DNA of 64,000 nucleotides, from positions 563,001-627,000 of the forward strand of contig OY970824.1 in NCBI GenBank assembly GCA_963853835.1. The letters run 5' to 3'. The position numbers and the translations under genes were made by a program. The notes beneath the pieces are model-generated. The model worked only from the letters and a program-made list of their open reading frames with translations. It was not told where the DNA came from and did no database searches. This DNA comes from Calendula officinalis (taxonomy: Eukaryota; Streptophyta; Magnoliopsida; Asterales; Asteraceae). Positions 57,216 through 64,000 of the stretch are shown in pieces. Every line of letters begins with the position of its first letter. Position 1 is the stretch's first letter.

Positions 57216-59782
57216 TTAGTTAAGTTTGGGAACCCAAGCTTTATATGTCTTGGGTTCATCCTTTGAGAAATAAGTTTTTGAGGATTTAACTTTAAACATT
57301 TTTGGTACCCACACTTGTTTAGTACTGGTGTTTAGTTTTACTACTGCCCTTTTAAAAGTGTTACTGGTGTTTGAGTTTTCTACTGATCTTGGTTTATACC
57401 CATGATGTTTAGCTTTTGAATGCTTTACTACTGATGGACCAGTAGTATTTGGGTAATTACCATGTTTAGAATGACCAGTAGTGTTTTTAGGGTTGACACC
57501 AGTAGTATTTTTGAAAGTTGGTTTGGGAGCAGTAGTATTTTTGTAATTAGGGTTTTTACCAGTAGTATTTTTGTACTGGTACCATACAGCATTATAATTA
57601 GGGTTAACACCAGTAGTAAAATTGTTAAAGTTTTTACTGGTGTTGGAAAATTTAAAATATTGTTTATTTTGATTGGATTTTCCATTGTTCTTGAAGTAAT
57701 TGCTGTTCTTTGGGCTTCCAACTCTTCTGTTTTGCAAAAATCTTGGTGCACCTCTTCCAAATCTTGGAGTTTCAGCAATTGGAGTTTTAATTTTATTTAC
57801 TACTGAAGGACCAGTAGTATCTTTTAACTTTTGAGTTTTTGCATTTTCTTTAAAAATTTTAAATTCCTTTAACTCTTTGCAGTTTATTGGATTGAAGTGA
57901 CAATCCTTTGCTAAATGGTTCATTTTGTTGCATATAACACATCTTAATTTCTTATTTTTAGCACCTTCAGGTATTCTTTGATCTAAGAGTTATTTTTTAT
58001 TTCTTTCATTTCCCCTTGTTAAAATTTTTGGTACATTTTCTGCATCATATTTAGGATATTCATTTGGACTTTGTGCTGTGTGAAAACTTGTATCAATTGA
58101 TTTTGGTGATTAAGTTCGAGAAATTGTAAATTCAATTGATTGATCATCATCAGAAGAATCATTTGATTCAGGTGTTTCATTATGAGATTGAGTTTGATTT
58201 TCAGTTTTTAATTCATTAATGATTCTTTCTGAACTGTTTTTAAGTGGTGGAATGATTTTATATGGAGGTGGTACAGCATGATATCCCACCCCATGAACAA
58301 CTTTTTCTGTAGTTTGATTGTTAGTTAGTTCATCAAGAATTTTAGTGCTTCTTTCAAACTTTTTGATTGTTAATTTATTTTGTTCAATTTCAAGCTGACA
58401 TTCTTTTAATTTACTTGTTAGTTCTTTATTTTTTATTTCATAAAACTCTTTCTCATCCACAGCCTGAAGCAATTCTTCCTTTATCCTTTGATCAATCATC
58501 TGGTACACCTTTATTTGATGTTCTTGATCAGCAATCACACCATCAAATTCATGATTTCTTCTGACTGCTTTTGCTAAATCTTCATTTAATTTAGTGTTTT
58601 CTTTTTCTAGATTTTTAACAATTTTAATACATTCAGAGGTACAAGGTTTAGGTTTTACCTCATTCTTGTTGTCAGTAAAGGTCATGAGAGCTTGGTTTTG
58701 AGCATGCTCTTCTGCTTGGAAGCTCCAGTCATAGCCTTGTCCTTGTTGTGATACAAGGGCAGTTGATTTTGATCTTTTGTCTGGCTGAGGACATTCTTTT
58801 GCAAAGTGACCAAGGTTGTTACAGTTATAACATTTGACTTTAGTTTTGTCAAATCCAGCTTTGTCACCTTTGTTGAAGTTGAGGCTTGTCCTACCAGTTC
58901 TTTTTAAGAATCTTTTTGTCCTTAGGCTCAGCATAGCCATCTGCCATTTAAGATCCATCTCCTCAAGATCATCTGGGTTCAATTATTCCAAGTCATCACT
59001 AATCAATGCAGTATGCACATGACTAGTGAAGAAGGATTCTCTTGCAGCATCCTCAGAATCTGCAGCCTTTCCTGTGAAGGTTTCCTGACCTTGACCTGTA
59101 CTAGAGACAAATGCAGCATTATTAGAAGAAATAGAAGGGTTCTTTTGGTTTACCTCAGTTTCAAATACTCTGAGATCATTGTAGAGTTCATCCAACTCTT
59201 TTTCTTCTAGAGCATCTCTTTGTCTATATACCACTGTATACATGGCCCATTCTTCACTAAGAGATCTTAGGAACTTCATGTTGACATCTTCTTGATCCAT
59301 CTTAACCCCAACCTGGTTAAGTTCACCAATTAGCTTGTTGAATCTGTCAAACACTTGAGTGAGTGTTTCATTGGGTTTTCCTTTGAAGTTTTCAAAGTCT
59401 TGTTTGAGAACAGACTTCATGTTCCTCTTGGTGCTCTTGGTCCCAACGAATCTCTTCTCCAGTGCTTCCCAAGCACCTTTGCATCATCATACTCAACAAA
59501 GAGATGTTGATAATCGTTAGGAATGGCCAGTAGGAGAGTGCTTAGAGCTTTGAGTTCGATTCCCTTGTCCTTCTTTTCCTTCTCACACTTAAGTTTGTCT
59601 GCCTCAGTTGCAGAGCTGCTTGTTTGACCAGGACCAGTTTTGTTTCCTTCAAGGACAACTTCCCACATAGAATAATCTGTAATAAGCATGTATTGCTTAA
59701 TACGATTCTTCCACATCCCAAAGTTGTTGGGAGTAAGTATAGGAATTTTGTTGGCCTGAGTGCTTTCATTATTATCAGTCAT
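57216..59782 (-). pseudogene. Copia gag (disrupted)
   Basis: Starts at 59782, 86 nt after the 5' LTR. The N-terminal gag region has NFGMWKNRIKQYML and WEVVLEGN. The CCHC zinc knuckle CYNCNNLGHFAKEC is at 58791-58832, followed by a coiled segment. A second zinc-knuckle-like end (MNHLAKDCHF) lies near 57923. The C-terminal region, 57300-57800, is built of Asn-Thr-Thr-Gly repeats encoded by the AATACTACTGG motif. Breaks: a 1-nt shift near 59477-59490 (the 59782 and 59420 frames overlap), in-frame stops at 58983-58985 and 58110-58112, and at least one more near 57985. pol follows in another frame. Gag would form the particle and bind the RNA. Confidence 0.85.
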
Positions 59783-59854
59783 GATTAATAATGTGTGTTT
59801 TAAAGATTAAAACTTTTTGTTGTTCTTAACAAATCGTAGATCTAGAACCAATAC

Positions 59855-59866
59855 GCTCTGATACCA
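59855..59866 (-). other. Primer-binding site (initiator Met-tRNA)
   Basis: The sense sequence TGGTATCAGAGC lies 2 nt after the end of the 5' LTR. This 12-mer is complementary to the 3' end of plant initiator methionine tRNA and is the standard primer site of plant Copia elements. Confidence 0.95.
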
Positions 59867-59868
59867 CT

Positions 59869-60487
59869 TGTCAGGATCGATTAACTATAGAGAAGTTAAT
59901 AAACACTTTAGATCTAATTGACTATAGAAGTTGCAGCGGATCAACACTATATCAATGTAATTAAGAACAATGAACTGTAAGTAATATGCGAAAGTATTAA
60001 GAACACAGTTTCACAAAAAGCTTCAATGTATATTATTGAGTTAACAATACACACGTACGTTTACAATTCGTAAGGAACTATTTATAATAGTCCTTGAAGC
60101 TAAACTATTTACCCTATTTATTCTAGGACTTTGATTTACATCGAATTATAAAGATATACATTGATTTACATGCTATAACTATCTCTACGAAGATCTCGGA
60201 CTTGATATGCTTCCAAAATGCGTATCAGTAGTAAACTGCAATCACCAGTAGTAAATAAGTAACGTCAGTAGTAAACTTGGTGACCAGTAGTAAGTCCAAT
60301 ATCAACGTCAGTAGTAACTACTATTGATCAGTAGTATCTTCGATAAGCTTGATCAGTAGTAACTTTAGTTATATTCTTCATCAGTATCAACTTCATCAGT
60401 AGTAACATGTTCTGCCCCATCAGTACTAAGTATGATCAGTATTAACTGCAGCATCAGTAATAAATTAATCTGTGTTTTGTTCCAACA
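59869..60487 (-). repeat. 5' LTR of the Copia element
   Basis: 619 bp, same length as the 3' LTR, with seven single-base differences. It carries the same cluster of CAGTAGTA motifs. It should hold the element's promoter; a TATA box was not assigned. Confidence 0.95.
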
Positions 60488-62500
60488 TGGATCGTGAACA
60501 TGGCGAAGGAATCAGACATGCACGATTTAGTGTCTCAGATATTTTCACTTTTAGTCCTCTTACTTTAATCTATATGCAATTTCATATTTCACAATTAAAG
60601 TGTTTTAGATCTCCACTCTGAGTGCAAGTTACGCGTCTTTTAGACCTACACAGACATGGGATAGTTCAAACTTCAACAAAAAGGGAGACATGGATAAAAT
60701 CCTAAGTATTTTAATATATTTTTTTCAATCATATATGTGTAATAAACAAATTATTAATAGTATTTGCTATAATTTCATAGTTACGTTTATTTATTTGTTA
60801 TATATGTTTTTATACTTATATTAGTAAGATGAATTGATGGCTGAACTTTAAAGCAAACAAATTACAAGAAGTGTTTGATAATGATTTAATTCACACAAAC
60901 GTAAATTTAAAAATAAAGACAACAACAATAGAGAAGGACGACTTTATTCACTTTAGGTTCGGTGGGCCCTAAGGTTGGGACCATTGACCTTTCAGGATAT
61001 GTTTTCCGTCGAGTCTTGACATCTTGATGGCTGTTTTTTTTAGGTTTTGGTGTTAGGTGCTGTTTGTTAGCATCTGAATGATTAATATCTAAATAATGTA
61101 GATGTCTGAATGATTCAGACTTCCCCTTACATCTGTCTGATTAAGAGACAGAACATGTTTAATTTTTGATTCAGAGACTGATTAAGAGGTCTTACCAAAC
61201 GCTCTGAATCTGTCTGATTAGGAGATTGTCCTCTTAATTGATAAGTTGTGGTACATTATTAAATTATATGGTGTAGATATCATCACCTTATTAAAATAGT
61301 GATCATACGTAATTTTTGTTATTACTGCCACTTCAATCTTATTTTATATTTTCTCTATTGTAATCAACATCTCGTAATAGTTACCAATCCATTTCTCTCA
61401 TGACTCCAAGATACCGCTAGGATGCAACATGAAAATTTTAAGAGTATCAAAAGAGTCGATCGGAAAATTTTAAGACAATGACGATGCCAAAGACGATAAC
61501 GAAGACGATAACAAAGACGATGAGTAGTTGTTTTTAATAATCTAATTTGTTTTTTATTAATATTTTTTAGTTAATATAATGTCTTGTATAAAACTTATTT
61601 CGTAACTCAATATTATTTTCCCTCATTAAACTCTCGTTTTCTTCGTAATTGTTTTTGTTGCTGTGTGTTTAAACGATAATTATTTCAAATGACGTGTTTT
61701 ATATAGAACTTGAACCATACTTGCATCTCTTTGTTAGATAAATATCGTTCGTAGTGTGTAATAAATGCTATCTTAAACATTAATAAGTAATTGTTTACAT
61801 CCTTTTAAATATTCTTATGAAAATATTTAAAAAATACACTTGACAAAGTTATATTATCCTGGCAAATTTAATAAATTATGTGTTGTTGTAAAAGACTAAA
61901 ATTTTGTTTTTATTAGTATAAAAATGAAAAATCGATGGTTCCATCAAATTCCACCGTAAATCACGTTTGACAAATGGAAAAGACAATGTAACATAACTCC
62001 CGCCTGCCCCAAATACACGCTAGTGGGATTAGGAATTTAGGATAGCATTTTTCCTTTTGGTGTTTGGTGGTAAAATATCCAATTTTTTTATGTTAGATAA
62101 AATAATACATTAAAATGACCTTTTGGTGTTTGGTGGTAAAATATCCATTTTTTTATGTTAGATAAAATAATACATTAAAATGAATTTATGGCTTCTTATT
62201 ATATATAAGTTTTTAAAAATTCAATCTAACATACTTTATTTTTTTTAAGATTTATGCATTATTTTAAAACTGATTTTTGCATTGAATTGATCAATAATTT
62301 AAATACGCTCAAAGTTGTCAGGATTTGCCGGTCGAGCGAACTGAATAACAATCTTGTTGATTATTTATAATGTAATAATTATGCAAATGGTATATAAATG
62401 ACAGAAAACAATAAATGGACAAAATGAATACCATAAAAAAACAAAATCTATTTTTCAACTAAAGTACCTATAATAACAATTTACAGGGGATGAATAGTAA
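60488..62500. other. AT-rich intergenic region
   Basis: No gene is supported. At about 61056 TTA|GGTGCTGTTTGTTAGC looks like one end of a Tourist-type element, and the next 180 bp carry TCTGAATGATT/GTCTGATTA repeats, but no matching right end was found. A 66-bp unit is duplicated in tandem at 62055-62187. Confidence 0.5.
62055..62187. repeat. Tandem duplication of a 66-bp unit
   Basis: TTTTGGTGTTTGGTGGTAAA begins at 62055 and again at 62121. The following bases to ATTAAAATGA are the same in both copies apart from a one-base length difference in the T run. Confidence 0.9.
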
Positions 62501-62506
62501 ATGTTT

Positions 62507-62900
62507 TTTTTTTAAAAAAAAAACTGACATTGATGTTCTTATTTGTAGGGGTGTTCGTTTGGACGGTTTGGATATGTTTTTAAGAAAAAAAAACTGACAT
62601 TGATGTTCCTATATGTAGGGGTGTTCGTTTGGACGGTTTCGTTTTATCCGAACCAAATAGGTGAAACCAAATAAAGTCCGGTTTTCAAAAGTTCAACCGA
62701 ACCGTCCAAACTAATTCGAAAACCAAACCGATCCGAACCAAATAACAATTTGGTTGGTTTAGTTTAATCCGTTTGGTTTTTCCTTAAAATTTTTAAAATT
62801 CTACAAAAGTATATAACATAAATAATATTAAGTTCGATAAGTAAAATTCCAAAATGATAAACTACTTTATACATAAAAACAAGTCTAATTCATAGCTTGT
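62507..62900. repeat. Duplicated hAT-type terminal sequence, right end not found
   Basis: TAGGGGTGTTCGTTTGGACG occurs at about 62547 and again at about 62618, each preceded by AAAAAAACTGACATTGATGTTC. TAGGGGTG is the hAT-MITE end seen elsewhere in this window. The following AACCGAACCGTCC / GGACGGTTT stretches are internally complementary. No closing CACCCCTA with a target duplication is seen, so the element is partial. Confidence 0.5.
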
Positions 62901-63237
62901 GACATTTACAATCATATATGTAAAAATCTTGACATTAACTTTATCAAAAACTCCAAAAAGATTGGTACATCGTCAACTGATATAATATAAAATGGAATAA
63001 GTGTTAGTATATAAATCAATTTACTATATTAAATGTAAAGAAAATGAGTACCATAACATAATTGCTTACAATGGAAACCAATAAGTGTTAGTATATAAAT
63101 CAATTTACTATATATTACTATTCGGTTTTTTTGGACAATCCGGTTTTCACAACGGAAACCAAATCCAAACTATTAAAAAAGAATTTGAGTCGGGCTACCA
63201 ATATGATTGTCGCAACTAGAATACTAAATCTGTACAG

Positions 63238-63409
63238 AATTCAATGTAGTGATTGGTCACAACCTCCTCTTATAGAAGAGCAAACGACTTATGCCGCTTT
63301 AGATGCTCTTTGTTTAATTGAGATTTTCAGCAGAAATTTGTCAAAGGAGGTCTGGACCATTCTCATTACTAACTGTCAAATGTATATCAAAATTTGTTTA
63401 GTTATGTGA
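63238..63409 (+). pseudogene. Fragment of a DEDDy 3'-5' exonuclease gene (WRN/mut-7-like)
   Basis: After a splice-acceptor-like TGTACAG (ending 63237) an open stretch encodes IQCSDWSQPPLIEEQTTYAALDALCLIEIF, here cited as IQCSDWSQ, LIEEQTTYAALDA and LCLIEIF. This is the last conserved block of plant 3'-5' exonuclease domain proteins, including the Exo III motif Y-x3-D (YAALD). No upstream exonuclease exons are seen and the frame soon ends at 63409. It is surrounded by repeat DNA. A captured or decayed fragment is most likely; an exon of a gene with distant upstream exons is possible. Confidence 0.65.
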
Positions 63410-64000
63410 CTGTCATAACCAATCAAGTCATGAGACACCTGTTTGATTTGTTTATGCATATGGCAGATTTTTACCTTTTATATGCATGAGCATAGCTATA
63501 GCCAATATATGTATTGAGATAACTTTAAGTAAAAGATAAATACTTTCCAAAATATAACTCCCTGCAAACTGAAAAATAAATCTCTCCCGTTGAAGTGCGG
63601 GCCCCAGTTCATATTATTTTATATAATTGTAATGAGAAATGGAAAAATGGAGGAAAGCTACTACTAAAGTCTTTTTGAGTTAGTGATCATTTTATGGTGT
63701 TTTTTATTTGATTTATTTTATTATTTGAAATATTTAATATAATTTTGATATACATATTGAGTAAATTTGCAAATAATTCAAATTATTTTATATAATTGTA
63801 ATGCACAGATTAAGTAAATTTGTAACTAATTCAATCTCTTTCCACATTTTTCAAAGGTCAGCTAAGATAATAATTGTTCACGTTACCATAACAAAATTGA
63901 TAACATGTTAGTTTATAAATATGATTTGTATTTTTGCAACCCGCCGCGCGAGCCCTAAATTCTCGTTGAAAACAAAAGCCAAAAGCCGAAAATCAGAAAT
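63410..64000. other. Window end, AT-rich with a more GC-rich last 60 bases
   Basis: No gene is supported in 63410-63930. The last bases (CCCGCCGCGCGAGCCCTAAATTC and following) look like the start of a 5' leader of a gene beginning beyond the window. This is a guess from composition only. Confidence 0.3.

Larger units (their letters stand above)
49045..60487 (-). mobile_element. Full-length Copia LTR retrotransposon with a third ORF (SIRE/Maximus-like)
   Basis: An 11,443-bp element on the minus strand, flanked by the 5-bp direct repeat TGGAT (49040-49044 and 60488-60492). The LTRs are 619 bp each. Gene order in the sense direction is gag, protease, integrase, reverse transcriptase, RNase H, a 560-620 bp spacer, then a long extra ORF before the 3' LTR. 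Integrase before reverse transcriptase defines Copia. The extra ORF after pol is the layout of the SIRE/Maximus lineage (established family knowledge; lineage placement is inferred). gag and pol contain stops and frameshifts, so the copy is not autonomous. The TACTACTG motif recurs throughout. Confidence 0.93.

Noticed and set aside
1..64000. CRISPR arrays, operons, riboswitches
   Set aside because: The window is plant nuclear DNA. No regularly spaced identical repeats with unique spacers were seen, and the CAGTAGTA motifs are irregular and belong to a retrotransposon.

Overview
This is a 64 kb window of plant nuclear DNA. The evidence is multi-exon genes with GT-AG introns, plant-only protein families (PEAPOD/TIFY, INDETERMINATE DOMAIN, ETO1-like, plant NIMA-related kinase), and an AT-rich background packed with transposable elements. 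The style of the repeats (long TGTAAC...GTTACA LTRs, many hAT MITEs starting TAGGGGTG, and a long Copia element with a third ORF) suggests a eudicot, possibly Asteraceae. The species assignment is inference from memory and is not proven here.

Five host genes can be rebuilt exon by exon, each giving one uninterrupted reading frame: a NIMA-related kinase (1486-4974, +, 582 aa), a Bax-inhibitor-1/LIFEGUARD membrane protein (5763-7400, -, 244 aa), a PEAPOD/TIFY4-type regulator (15174-17064, +, 298 aa), an ETO1-LIKE (EOL1-type) BTB/TPR protein (24135-28539, +, 888 aa) and an INDETERMINATE DOMAIN C2H2 transcription factor (40081-43584, +, 434 aa). They do not form a pathway cluster; they are independent neighbours separated by repeats. 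The ETO1-like leader is unusual: it has three diverged tandem repeats, each carrying a small upstream ORF.

The rest is mostly mobile DNA. A decayed LINE end lies at 8.2-8.6 kb, a probable old LTR remnant at 8.76-10.5 kb and a solo LTR with a 5-bp target duplication at 18.9-21.2 kb. A PIF/Harbinger element (33.6-39.1 kb) has its Myb-like ORF1 split by a second solo LTR. At least seven hAT-, Stowaway- or Tourist-type MITEs with matching target duplications are scattered through the window. At 47.3-48.8 kb three DNA elements are nested one inside another.

The right part (49045-60487) is a complete, recently inserted Copia element on the minus strand, with 619-bp LTRs about 1% diverged, a Met-tRNA primer site and a polypurine tract. 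Its gag and pol are broken by stops and frameshifts. Between pol and the 3' LTR it carries a further long ORF (1122 codons open) in the sense orientation. A short sense-strand motif, TACTACTG, recurs in the LTRs, the untranslated spacer and the low-complexity parts of the coding regions. The window ends with a fragment of a DEDDy 3'-5' exonuclease gene embedded in repeats.
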